NCBI GenBank assembly: GCA_036796755.1
Contig: DAIRCJ010000041.1
Coordinates: forward strand, 1 to 13,457
Source: CALKMS01 sp036796755
GTDB lineage: Bacteria > Actinomycetota > Aquicultoria > SKW223 > CALKMS01
Direction: 5' to 3'
Length of the DNA: 13,457 nt
In this document: positions 1-6,769 of the stretch, one piece after another
Layout: the number at the start of each line of letters is the position of its first letter
How positions within the stretch are numbered: the first letter of the stretch is position 1
Program-made: the position numbers and the translations under genes
The notes under the pieces: generated by a model
The model's input: the letters and a program-made list of their open reading frames with translations, nothing else
Databases searched by the model: none
What the model was told of the DNA's origin: nothing

Positions 1-503
1 AGAAGACGGTCAAGCGCCTGCTTCAACCTGTCAAGATAAGAAAAGGCCAGGCTATTCCTCTTTTCTAAAAGTTCGCCCGGAATTTGAGGAAAACCATTGC
101 CCGAAGCTAACAAAGATAGGTTGCGGTAAAATTCTTTTCCCTCATTGAAATTTACCTCCCCCAGATGAAGAACAACCACTCGGGCTTCCAACTCAAAAGC
201 CTCCCGAATTGTTCGGATAGTATACTTTATCGCCCTTTCCCACTCCTCCCTATCCAGACTGGCCAGTGAAAAGACATCCCCGCCTGGCTGCGGTGACTCC
301 GCTGGCCAGGGAAAGTAGTTGTGGACGCTCTTGATTTCAATACCCCTTTTCTTAAGCCCCGCTTTAAGCTTTTTCAGGTAATCTTCGGATAAACGATAGT
401 CGAGTTCAACTGCTTCTATACCTAACGCGACCAGGGTAGCTATCATTTCCTCTGGCAAGACTTTATCAATCCTGAACCAGCTTGTTGAAAGAGCTAACTG
501 CAA
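1..503 (-). CDS. Sugar phosphate isomerase/epimerase-like TIM-barrel protein (partial, C-terminus outside window)
   Basis: I translated this by hand; only the first 167 or so residues are inside the window. It starts MQLALSTSWF and continues with GIEAVELDYR, SVHNYFPWP and VVVLHLGEV. These are alternating beta-strand/helix segments typical of the AP-endonuclease-2/xylose-isomerase-like TIM-barrel family (sugar phosphate isomerases/epimerases). In that family His and Glu at strand ends bind a divalent metal; H and E in HLGEV are candidates. The start is a TTG at 503-501, preceded by a good AGAGGAG ribosome site inside the cutA coding region; no ATG fits better. The gene overlaps the cutA end by 10 bp, so the two are probably one transcript with coupled translation. 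The substrate cannot be named. The family is fairly sure, the exact function is unknown, and endonuclease IV-type DNA repair is less likely because the signature motifs of that enzyme are not seen in this part. Confidence 0.75.
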   Translation of the reverse strand, partial: MQLALSTSWFRIDKVLPEEMIATLVALGIEAVELDYRLSEDYLKKLKAGLKKRGIEIKSVHNYFPWPAESPQPGGDVFSLASLDREEWERAIKYTIRTIREAFELEARVVVLHLGEVNFNEGKEFYRNLSLLASGNGFPQIPGELLEKRNSLAFSYLDRLKQALDRL

Positions 504-829
504 ATCCCAGTCTCCTCTTTAATCCACTGTAAAAATTCAGGGCTCCCGCCAGCCACTGAAAAAAACAAAATAGCTGGCACTTCATAGCTGTGAATTTTCT
601 TTACTTCCTCGATAAGCTTTTCCTTTAAGGAAATGTGAGTTTTAGCGATTAAGCTCGCTTCCTCATCGGAAACCAGCTCTCCCTTCCACCAGTAATAGGA
701 AAAAATCCGAGGAAAGATATTAACGCAAGCCGCCAGGCGCTTTTCCACCAGATGCCGGCCAATTCGGCGAGCCTCTTCAATCTCAGAACAAGTCAGATAG
801 GCAACTATAAATTCGCTATCCTCAACCAC
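494..829 (-). CDS. cutA: CutA-family divalent cation tolerance protein
   Basis: A 111-residue protein, the usual size for CutA. Family hallmarks are in order: FIVAYLTCS at the N-terminus, the LAACVNI strand, YYWWKGEL, EASLIAKT and the HSYEVPAI segment near the C-terminus. CutA forms very stable ferredoxin-like trimers related to PII signalling proteins. It was named for copper tolerance in Escherichia coli, but its biochemical role in most bacteria is unsettled. The start is a GTG at 829, with a purine-rich AAAGGTGG about 9-12 nt upstream and no in-frame ATG nearby. It is divergent from the polysaccharide deacetylase with only 37 bp between the starts. It is followed, with overlap, by the TIM-barrel isomerase-like gene, so it is probably the first gene of a short operon. 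Family assignment is firm; a metal role here is inference. Confidence 0.93.
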   Translation of the reverse strand: MVEDSEFIVAYLTCSEIEEARRIGRHLVEKRLAACVNIFPRIFSYYWWKGELVSDEEASLIAKTHISLKEKLIEEVKKIHSYEVPAILFFSVAGGSPEFLQWIKEETGICS

Positions 830-866
830 GCTTTCAAGCCACCACCTTTTTTGTTATTCTTAAACT

Positions 867-1751
867 GTGAAAAAAATAAAAAAACGGGCCAGAAATAAGT
901 ATAAAGGAAAGAAGGCTCTCAGTAAAAACGGCAAAGACCGCTGGCAAACTTTAATCGCCTTCTTTCTTCCCTTTTTTTTCTTTTCTTTTAGTTTTAGTTT
1001 CCAGTCTGGCGTGCCAATGGCCAGGCCAGCAAAAACAATCAGAGAAAAAGTAGTTTTTGAAGAGGGAGAAAAAATTTCCCCTGCCCACGAGGAAATTTTG
1101 GTAAGGAGAAAACTTTTACCCGTTTATCTTTTTTCTCCTGGCCAGATTAAAATTGCGGGCAAAGTAATTCATTCAGGAAGTAAAAAGAAGAAAAAAGTGG
1201 CCTTAACCTTTGATGATGGACCAACTAAACTAACCCCCAAAATTCTGAAAATTCTTGCCTCGGAAAATGTTCCAGCTACCTTCTTTATGCTGGGCTGGAG
1301 AGCAAGAGTTTACCCCGAAATGGTCAGGAAGGTTTCCCGAGCTGGAAATGAAATCGGCGCTCACACCTTTAATCATCGTGAGCTTTCCAAACTCAACCCG
1401 GGCAAACAGAAAAAAGAAATTGTCCTAACCATTAAAATCTTGCAGAAACAATCTAACCAGCCTGTGCTCTGGGTTCGCCCCCCTTTTGGGGAGTATAACT
1501 CCCACACTTTAAAAATTTGTCGAAATTTAAAAAGAGGAATTGCTTTGTGGTCAGTTGACAGCCTGGATTATCAGAGGAAAGGAGAGAAGAAAATCATTAA
1601 AAATGTTGTCTCGCAAACTAAAAACGGAAGCATAATTTTAATGCACGAGACCACAACTCAAACTATCGCCGCTCTTCCCAAGATAATCCGGGCTTTAAAA
1701 AAACAGGGGTTTAAATTCGTAACTTTTTCCCAGTTAGCTTTGGATTTCTAG
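867..1751 (+). CDS. Exported polysaccharide deacetylase (NodB homology domain, CE4 family)
   Basis: 294 residues. The N-terminus is very basic (first 25 residues rich in K/R), followed by a hydrophobic Phe-rich stretch at about 29-47, best read as a signal anchor or uncleaved signal peptide. The NodB domain spans about 110-292 with all five CE4 motifs: TFDDGP (114-119; D116 catalytic base, D117 metal ligand), HTFNH (166-170; two metal-ligand His), RPPFGEY (204-210), DSLDY (231-235) and ILMHE (257-261; H260 catalytic acid). It should remove N-acetyl groups from peptidoglycan or another surface polysaccharide outside the cytoplasm. The start is GTG at 867; no clear Shine-Dalgarno precedes it, and a later ATG at 1017 would lose the export signal. 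Its stop shares a CTAG with the stop of the convergent gene. Substrate (GlcNAc, MurNAc or other) cannot be told. Confidence 0.92.
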   Translation: MKKIKKRARNKYKGKKALSKNGKDRWQTLIAFFLPFFFFSFSFSFQSGVPMARPAKTIREKVVFEEGEKISPAHEEILVRRKLLPVYLFSPGQIKIAGKVIHSGSKKKKKVALTFDDGPTKLTPKILKILASENVPATFFMLGWRARVYPEMVRKVSRAGNEIGAHTFNHRELSKLNPGKQKKEIVLTIKILQKQSNQPVLWVRPPFGEYNSHTLKICRNLKRGIALWSVDSLDYQRKGEKKIIKNVVSQTKNGSIILMHETTTQTIAALPKIIRALKKQGFKFVTFSQLALDF

Positions 1752-2152
1752 TTTCGCCTACCGTGTTTCCGATGACTCCCGCTGGCTGATTTAAAAATCA
1801 GCCAGCTTTTTCCCCCTGGTAAATAGTTGGTTTTAATTAAATGATAAACCCCTTGAGCTTTCCTCCCATTTAAAAATACCTTTAATCTTCCTTCCTTTTT
1901 CTCCAGCAGCTGGTAGGCACCTCGGTCCCAGATCAAAACTTTTCCTGCCCCATACTCTCCTTCGGGAATTTCTCCCTCAAAGTCAATGTAGTCTAAGGGA
2001 TGGTCTTCAACCTCCACAGCTAAATGTTTCTCCCCTTCTTTTAAAGGCAGCCCTTTCGGCAAGGCCCAGGACTTCAAAACCCCTTCCATTTCCAGACGAA
2101 AATCCCAATGAAGGTGAGAAGCCTGGTGTTCCTGAACCACAAAGCGCGGCAT
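1748..2152 (-). CDS. Stand-alone LigD-type 3'-phosphoesterase (PE domain)
   Basis: 134 residues, matching only the N-terminal phosphoesterase module of bacterial DNA ligase D. This module trims 3'-phosphates and 3'-terminal ribonucleotides so that DNA ends can be ligated. The expected active-site set is present with the spacing known from the Pseudomonas enzyme: H9, H15, D17 and R19 in QEHQASHLHWDFRLE, then H52 and Y56 in EDHPLDY. WALPKGLP and EGEYGAG are further family signatures. No ligase or polymerase domain follows; the gene ends in a short basic tail. The ATG at 2152 has a strong GGGAGGG ribosome site lying inside the end of the upstream HAD gene, 9 bp away, so it is the last gene of a minus-strand operon. 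Partner ligase and Ku are not in the window. Stand-alone PE proteins are known in bacteria and archaea. Confidence 0.92.
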   Translation of the reverse strand: MPRFVVQEHQASHLHWDFRLEMEGVLKSWALPKGLPLKEGEKHLAVEVEDHPLDYIDFEGEIPEGEYGAGKVLIWDRGAYQLLEKKEGRLKVFLNGRKAQGVYHLIKTNYLPGGKSWLIFKSASGSHRKHGRRN

Positions 2153-2161
2153 TCGGTTAAG

Positions 2162-2875
2162 CTAACCCTCCCTCATATTTTCAAGCAAATCAGGCAACAA
2201 ACTCAAGCTGCCTTCAAAATCAGGTCTAAAGTCCCCTTCAGTCAGAACCTCGTAACCATTTTTAACCAGAAAAGTTTTCATTCCTATTTGAGAAGCTGGT
2301 ATTAAATCCAGTTCTACCTCATTACCCACCATCAGGCAGCTTTCCGGTTTAACCCCCAAAAAAGAAGCTATCTCCTTAAAAAAACCTGGGTTTGGCTTGG
2401 AATAATGCATAACTTCATAACTAGCCACAAAATCAAACTTTTTGCTTTCTACCCCCGCCCATCGCAACCTTTCTTCCACCGCAATAAGAGGAAAAAGAGG
2501 ATTAGTAGCTAAGGCCAGCTTATAGCCCCGCTCCTTTAATTCTTCCAAAACTTTTCTAACTTCGTGGTCAGCCTGAATATCCCGGCTCAGGGAAGGAAAA
2601 TCTTCAAGATAAAACTTTTGAAAAAGAGGCTCAAGTTCTTCAAAAGTGTAAGGAACGCGAGATAAAAAATCTTCCCAGAAAGCTTCCTTATTGGTTCTGG
2701 AGCCTTCATTAGCCATCATTTTTTCGGTAGATGCCAGGATTAGTTTTACAAGCTGGCCTTCCGAGAAAAGCAAGTTGAACTTTTTTTGAAGGGAAGCAAA
2801 ATAGCGAGACAAAAAATCCTCTACTCGGTGTTTTAAAACTGTACCGTCCAGATCAAACAAAACCGCTTCTATCAT
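2162..2875 (-). CDS. HAD-superfamily hydrolase (phosphatase-like)
   Basis: 237 residues from the chosen start. HAD motifs are in order: FDLDGT (D8 nucleophile, D10 acid/base), ALATNP (T124, motif II), YSKPNP (K160, motif III) and VGNEVELD (184-190, motif IV). A helical cap of the C1 type lies between about residues 15 and 100. Motif IV carries Glu at 186 where Asp is usual; Glu can still bind Mg2+, so the enzyme is probably active. It should hydrolyse a small phosphomonoester, but the substrate cannot be inferred. A TTG three bases upstream (2878) is also open, but ATG at 2875 sits 6 nt from an AAAGG ribosome site and is preferred. It lies 51 bp after the DUF72 gene and 9 bp before the phosphoesterase gene, suggesting one transcript. 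Confidence 0.88.
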   Translation of the reverse strand: MIEAVLFDLDGTVLKHRVEDFLSRYFASLQKKFNLLFSEGQLVKLILASTEKMMANEGSRTNKEAFWEDFLSRVPYTFEELEPLFQKFYLEDFPSLSRDIQADHEVRKVLEELKERGYKLALATNPLFPLIAVEERLRWAGVESKKFDFVASYEVMHYSKPNPGFFKEIASFLGVKPESCLMVGNEVELDLIPASQIGMKTFLVKNGYEVLTEGDFRPDFEGSLSLLPDLLENMREG

Positions 2876-2881
2876 CAAAAA

Positions 2882-2907
2882 CCTTTCGGTCTTTTTTTCT
2901 GACCGAA
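2882..2907 (-). promoter_or_regulatory. Hairpin abutting the ribosome site of the HAD gene
   Basis: On the minus strand TTCGGTC (2907-2901) pairs with GACCGAA (2891-2885) around a 9-nt, mostly A loop. The 3' arm overlaps the first two bases of the AAAGG ribosome site (2886-2882), which is followed by TTTTTG and the ATG. It could dampen translation of the HAD gene, act as a weak intrinsic terminator after DUF72 (stem then five T), or protect mRNA ends. Pairing is seen directly; function is inferred. Confidence 0.45.
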
Positions 2908-2926
2908 GAATTTTAGCCCTGGCGGT

Positions 2927-3658
2927 TTAAACTCCCACCAGTTCTTTCAATTTTAAAGCATTAGCCACCGCATAGCCATAAGCGTCGTTATTGAAAAAAG
3001 CGTAAACATCGAGGCCACTGCTTAGCCAGGCTCGCACTTTTTTTGCCCAGAAAGCCAGCTCCTCATCGGAATAGTTAGAACCGTAAAGAACTGTCCCTCC
3101 ATGAAACCTCAGATAAACAAAGTCAGCTGATAACATCTCACCGCTGGGCCAGCGGTTGGAGTGAGCAAGGCAGGAGGCAAAACCATAACTTTTGAGAATC
3201 TCTTCCACTTCTTTATTAAACCAGCTTTGGTGGCGAAACTCCAAAGCCTGGCGAGTTCTGGATAGCTTTTTAACTTCAGCGCAAAAACCCTCAAGCAGAA
3301 ACAAGTCAGCTTTTAAAGAAGGCGGTAACTGCCACAAAATCGCCTCTAACTTTTCTTTAAGCCAGGCCAAACGGGCAAAAAACTCTTTCAGGGGTTCTTG
3401 TACTTCTTTAAGTTTTTTGAGATGGGTTATCAAGCGGCTTCCTTTAACCACAAACAAAAAATGAGGGGGTGTCTTCTTGTACCAGGCAAGAAAAGTCTTT
3501 TCCGGTGGAAAACGATAAAAAGTAACGTTTAACTCCACAATAGGAAAATGCTCGGCATAATAACTAAGCCACCTTGAAGAACTTAAACCGGAAGGATAAA
3601 AAACTTCTTTCCAGTGAGGGTAACTATAACCACTGGTTCCCACCAGAAACTTAGCCAT
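2927..3658 (-). CDS. DUF72 family protein (TIM-barrel-like, unknown function)
   Basis: 243 residues, the usual length for DUF72. Family signatures run in order: VGTSGYSYPHW (6-16), ELNVTFYRFP (42-51), FVVKGSRLITH (69-79), ILWQLPP (107-113), ALEFRHQSW (138-146), VYLRFHG (181-187) and YAFFNND (219-225). The conserved Glu, Arg, His and Asn residues at strand ends suggest an enzyme with a TIM-barrel-like fold, but no activity is established for the family as far as I know. The start is the ATG at 3658; a perfect TATAAT lies only 12 bp upstream and no good Shine-Dalgarno is present, so the message may have a very short leader. It heads a minus-strand run with the HAD phosphatase and the LigD-type phosphoesterase. 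Divergent from the cytochrome gene. Confidence 0.9.
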   Translation of the reverse strand: MAKFLVGTSGYSYPHWKEVFYPSGLSSSRWLSYYAEHFPIVELNVTFYRFPPEKTFLAWYKKTPPHFLFVVKGSRLITHLKKLKEVQEPLKEFFARLAWLKEKLEAILWQLPPSLKADLFLLEGFCAEVKKLSRTRQALEFRHQSWFNKEVEEILKSYGFASCLAHSNRWPSGEMLSADFVYLRFHGGTVLYGSNYSDEELAFWAKKVRAWLSSGLDVYAFFNNDAYGYAVANALKLKELVGV

Positions 3659-3670
3659 TTTCCACTAAAA

Positions 3671-3699
3671 ATTATACTCCTTCCGGAAAAAAACCAAAA
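3671..3699 (-). promoter_or_regulatory. Candidate promoter for the DUF72-HAD-phosphoesterase operon
   Basis: A perfect -10 TATAAT (3676-3671 on the minus strand) lies 12 bp before the DUF72 ATG. The -35 at 17-bp spacing (TTTTGG, 3699-3694) is poor. Transcription would start only about 5 nt before the ATG, giving a nearly leaderless message. Inferred from consensus match only. Confidence 0.35.
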
Positions 3700-3705
3700 T
3701 TTTTC

Positions 3706-3734
3706 TTGACGAAAGAAAGGATTTAAGAAAAAAT
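3706..3734 (+). promoter_or_regulatory. Weak candidate promoter for the cytochrome gene
   Basis: TTGACG (3706-3711) matches the -35 consensus at five of six positions. At 17-bp spacing the -10 is only AAAAAT (3729-3734, four of six). Transcription would start close to the GAGGTGAT ribosome site. The -35 is good and the -10 is poor, so this is tentative. Confidence 0.25.
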
Positions 3735-3752
3735 CAATTTGAGGTGATTGGG

Positions 3753-5057
3753 ATGAGAGAATTGAGAAAAACACTTGGTTTTTTTCTTGTTTTTTCTCTT
3801 GTTTTTTTAAGTCTTTCCTGCGCTAAAAAGGCTGAAGAAACTAAAGTTCCTGAAGCAGCTAAAACTTCTCAAGAAAAGCCAGAGTTTGACGAACCCAAGA
3901 TTTGCGGCGGTTGCCATACGGAAATCTTCAGTCAGTGGAAAGGGGATATGCATCATACCGCTTTAATTGACCCCCTCTATGTTGCTGAAGCTGAGCTGGC
4001 TGGAAAAGAGGCTGGAGAAGAGGTTAAACAGTTCTGTCACTCCTGCCACAGCCCGGTGGGAGTGCTGAGAGGGGAAGTTTTTGGAGCTATCGACAACGCT
4101 TCACTCATAGCCAAAGAAGGTGTTTTCTGCGACTTTTGTCACACCGTTAAAGGAGCCAAAGGAACGGGTAACGCCAGCTATATTTCCGAGCCCGGCAACA
4201 CCAAGAGGGGACCTTTTAAAGACTCTAACTCTCCTTATCACGACTCGGCTTATTCTGAACTTCACACTAAAGCCGAGTTTTGCGGAATGTGCCACGATGT
4301 TTTACACCCCGCCAATAAGCTACCCATCGAACAAACTTATACGGAGTGGAAGAAAGGTCCTTACGCTAAATTAGGAATCCAGTGCCAGGACTGCCATATG
4401 ACACCCGGACCAGGAGTAACCAAACCTAATCCCGGGCAAGCTGCTACCACTGGCCCCAAAAGACCTATGATTTACACCCATTATGTAGTCGGTGGAAACA
4501 TAATGATGACAAAATTTTTCGGTTATAAAGAGCACGCTCGGCTGGCCGAGGAGAGGCTGAAAGCAGCAGCTTCAATTGGAGTTAAAGCTCAGTTCCCAGC
4601 TGGAAAGTCGGGAAGGGTGGATGTCATCGTCACTAACAAAGGTGCCGGCCATTATCTTCCCACAGGTTTAACTGAAACCCGTCAAATGTGGATTCACTTA
4701 ACCGTCTTTGATGCTTCAGGTAAAGTTATTTTTGAATCGGGCTGGCTAGATAAAAAAGGTAAAATTGACCCCGACGCCACCCTATACCACACAGTTCTTG
4801 GCACTAAAGACGGCAAGCCAACTATTAAAGTCTGGGAAGCCACTCAAATTCTTTCCGATAACCGCATACCTCCAAAGAAGTCAAAAGTGGAAACTTACTC
4901 TGTTCCAGTTCCCCGGGGAGCCAAAAAGCCCTTTAAAGTAGTTGTCATCTTAAAATATCGAGGAGCTCCCCAAGAGGTTATAGATGAAGTTCTTGGAAAG
5001 TATAAGTTTGTTGTCCCGGTGGTCGAAATGGCTAAAGCTCAAACTGTGGTAAAGTAA
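3753..5057 (+). CDS. Lipid-anchored pentaheme c-type cytochrome (cytochrome c554-like heme domain plus C-terminal beta domain)
   Basis: 434 residues. The N-terminus has a short basic part, a hydrophobic core (9-22) and a lipobox ending LSLSC (C23), so it is probably a lipoprotein on the outer face of a membrane. Five CXXCH heme sites follow: C51-H55 (CGGCH), C95-H99 (CHSCH), C126-H130 (CDFCH), C177-H181 (CGMCH) and C211-H215 (CQDCH). H67/H68, H163, H171, H185 and H243 are candidate distal ligands. The first site with its following W and HH resembles cytochrome c554-type proteins. From about 275 a heme-free, strand-rich domain (VTNKGAGHYLPTG, IPPK) follows, as in multiheme cytochromes of metal- and sulfur-metabolising bacteria. 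It likely transfers electrons; no catalytic partner is adjacent. ATG at 3753 is preferred over a GTG at 3744, because GAGGTGAT sits 6 nt before the ATG. Confidence 0.88.
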   Translation: MRELRKTLGFFLVFSLVFLSLSCAKKAEETKVPEAAKTSQEKPEFDEPKICGGCHTEIFSQWKGDMHHTALIDPLYVAEAELAGKEAGEEVKQFCHSCHSPVGVLRGEVFGAIDNASLIAKEGVFCDFCHTVKGAKGTGNASYISEPGNTKRGPFKDSNSPYHDSAYSELHTKAEFCGMCHDVLHPANKLPIEQTYTEWKKGPYAKLGIQCQDCHMTPGPGVTKPNPGQAATTGPKRPMIYTHYVVGGNIMMTKFFGYKEHARLAEERLKAAASIGVKAQFPAGKSGRVDVIVTNKGAGHYLPTGLTETRQMWIHLTVFDASGKVIFESGWLDKKGKIDPDATLYHTVLGTKDGKPTIKVWEATQILSDNRIPPKKSKVETYSVPVPRGAKKPFKVVVILKYRGAPQEVIDEVLGKYKFVVPVVEMAKAQTVVK

Positions 5058-5147
5058 TCTCCCTAAAGCAAGTTCTCAAGAAACAAAAGATAAGAAATAA
5101 AAAACAAGAAAAGCCTTTAAAAAGCCAAAGAAAAGAGGACTTTAGGT
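5058..5147. other. Intergenic gap between convergent genes
   Basis: 90 bp between the stops of the cytochrome gene and the CBS gene. The plus strand is very A-rich. I see no GC-rich hairpin with a T-run on either strand. A 7-bp inverted repeat (CCTAAAG at 5062-5068, CTTTAGG at 5140-5146) spans most of the gap, but its loop is too long for an ordinary terminator. Confidence 0.5.
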
Positions 5148-6068
5148 TTAGCTTTTCCAGGCTAAAATACCTTTAACAATATCAGAGCGAGTAACTATCC
5201 CAACCAGCTGACCCTCTCTTTCTACCGGCAAGCGTTTAACCTTTTTTTCGCTTAAAAGGGCCGCAGCTTCCTCCAGGGTAGCGTCTTCCTCAACGGTTAT
5301 GGCTGGTGAAGTCATTATGTCGGAAGCCTTCCGGGCGGTTAAGGCTTTAACTCCTTTCAAGAAGTGTTCCCGCTCTCGCCAGTAGTTTAGAGAAGGTGTA
5401 TGCTCCTTAGCCCAGTGAATTAAGTCGCTTTCAGAAATAACGCCTATTACTTCTTCTTTCTCGTTTATCACCGGAAGCCCGCTTATCCGATTATCCAGAA
5501 GGATTTTCACCACTTTCTCCAAAGGTTCATCCGGAAAAACGGAAAAGACCGGCTTGGTCATTACATCAGCCACTTTCTCGGCTCGGGAAGGTAAAGCCCG
5601 GACTTTCCGAACAACCTCCTCGCAGGGTCCGGAAAGACATCTTAAAATATCAAGCTTGCTTACCACTCCGACCAACCTATCTTCTGAAGTAACAAAAACT
5701 CTTTTGATTTTCTTTTCTTCCATAATTCGGATTATTTTTTCCACCGGCGTTGTCTCCCCAACTGTTATGATGCTGGTAGACATAGCTTCAGCCGCTCTGG
5801 TCGCTCTTATCTTCTTTTCTTCCTCTTGATAGGCTTCGGGAGAAAAATAGCTTCCGTAATGGTAAATCAGAGCCATTGCTGAAGGAAACATTTTTTTGTA
5901 AATCAAATCAGCCTCGCTAACTACCCCGATCAGCCGCTTTCCTTCTTCAACAATGGGAACGGCGCTGATGTTGTTTTCGACAATTAAACGAGCCACCTCC
6001 TCAACTGAAGTTTCTTTCTGAGCGGTAATCAACTCTCGAGTCATAATATCTCGGGCACAAACATTCAT
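5148..6068 (-). CDS. Four-CBS-domain protein (two Bateman modules)
   Basis: 306 residues made only of four CBS domains joined by helical linkers: about 5-60 (ARDIMT...GVVSEADL), 92-147 (AAEAMS...GVVSKLDIL), 165-220 (VADVMT...GVISESDLI) and 247-303 (ASDIMT...GIVTRSDIV). Each ends with the G-[VI]-[VI]-[ST]-x-x-D signature that often contacts adenosyl ligands. Paired CBS domains (Bateman modules) commonly sense AMP, ADP, ATP, SAM or similar. No catalytic or transport domain is attached, so this is a likely soluble sensor or regulator acting on another protein. The ATG at 6068 has a strong AAAGGAGG site, and its first bases overlap the purQ stop in a 4-bp ATGA, so translation is probably coupled to purQ. 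The first linker (about 61-90) is long and rich in aromatic residues. Domain call is firm; ligand and partner are unknown. Confidence 0.93.
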   Translation of the reverse strand: MNVCARDIMTRELITAQKETSVEEVARLIVENNISAVPIVEEGKRLIGVVSEADLIYKKMFPSAMALIYHYGSYFSPEAYQEEEKKIRATRAAEAMSTSIITVGETTPVEKIIRIMEEKKIKRVFVTSEDRLVGVVSKLDILRCLSGPCEEVVRKVRALPSRAEKVADVMTKPVFSVFPDEPLEKVVKILLDNRISGLPVINEKEEVIGVISESDLIHWAKEHTPSLNYWREREHFLKGVKALTARKASDIMTSPAITVEEDATLEEAAALLSEKKVKRLPVEREGQLVGIVTRSDIVKGILAWKS

Positions 6069-6763
6069 TTTGCCTCCTTTAACAAGCTTTTGATTATTGA
6101 CTGAAAAATCTTCAGGCCATCGGTTGAGCCAAGCAAGGGTTCAACCGCTCTTTCAGGATGGGGCATCAAGCCAAAAACCCGGCAGTCTTTATCTACTATG
6201 CCAGCAATATTATTCAGGGAACCATTGGGATTGGCATCTTCGGTAATCTCTCCTTTCTCATTGCAGTAACGAAGAACCACCTGGTTATTTTTTTTAAGCT
6301 CCTCCAGCGTATCAGGAAAAGCATAATAATTGCCTGAGTAGTGGGCTATGGGTAAGCGAATCACCTGGCCTGGTTCAAAACCAGCGGTAAAGGGAGTTTG
6401 GTTGTTTTCCACTCTCAGATTAACATAGCGACAGATAAACTTGAGATTCTTGTTAACCAGCATTGCCCCGGGCAAAAAACCGGCTTCCAAAAGAATTTGA
6501 AAACCATTACAAATGCCCATCACCAGGCCGCCTTCCGCAATAAACTCAGGCAAAGCTTCAATTAAAGGAGAAAAGCGAGCAATTGAGCCGGTTCGCAAGT
6601 AATCCCCGTAAGAAAAGCCACCAGGAAGGATTACGCAGTCATAACCCTTTAAATTTTTTTCCTCATACCACAAAAGGGAAGCCTCTGCGCCTGCCAAATT
6701 TGCTGCATACAAAGTGTCTAAATCGCAGTTTGAGCCAGGGAAAACCGCCACTCCAATCCTCAT
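6065..6763 (-). CDS. purQ: Phosphoribosylformylglycinamidine synthase, glutaminase subunit PurQ
   Basis: 232 residues, typical for the stand-alone PurQ subunit. It releases ammonia from glutamine for the PurS-PurL-PurQ complex, which converts FGAR to FGAM, the fourth step of de novo purine synthesis in the cytoplasm. The class I glutaminase triad is present: C85 in the nucleophile elbow GICNGFQ, and H202 and E204 in MPHPERA. The N-terminal VFPGSNCD and LPGGFSYGDYLR are PurQ-specific signatures. purS and purL are not adjacent in this window, which is unusual because the three are often clustered. The ATG at 6763 has only an AAGG one base away, too close for normal initiation; a TAAAAT 6 bp upstream could drive a leaderless transcript. 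The stop overlaps the start of the CBS protein gene. Confidence 0.96.
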   Translation of the reverse strand: MRIGVAVFPGSNCDLDTLYAANLAGAEASLLWYEEKNLKGYDCVILPGGFSYGDYLRTGSIARFSPLIEALPEFIAEGGLVMGICNGFQILLEAGFLPGAMLVNKNLKFICRYVNLRVENNQTPFTAGFEPGQVIRLPIAHYSGNYYAFPDTLEELKKNNQVVLRYCNEKGEITEDANPNGSLNNIAGIVDKDCRVFGLMPHPERAVEPLLGSTDGLKIFQSIIKSLLKEAK

Positions 6764-6769
6764 ACCTTG

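Noticed and set aside
2108..2305. Open frame of 65 codons on the plus strand
   Set aside because: It lies opposite the phosphoesterase and HAD genes, both with full family motifs; its translation has no recognisable features and no ribosome site.
3744..3752. GTG at 3744 as the start of the cytochrome gene
   Set aside because: That GTG is part of the GAGGTGAT ribosome site; the ATG at 3753 has the right 6-nt spacing and a normal signal peptide.
5062..5146. Inverted repeat CCTAAAG/CTTTAGG between convergent genes as a bidirectional terminator
   Set aside because: The arms are 71 nt apart with AT-rich unpaired DNA between and no T-run in place, so a standard terminator is not supported.
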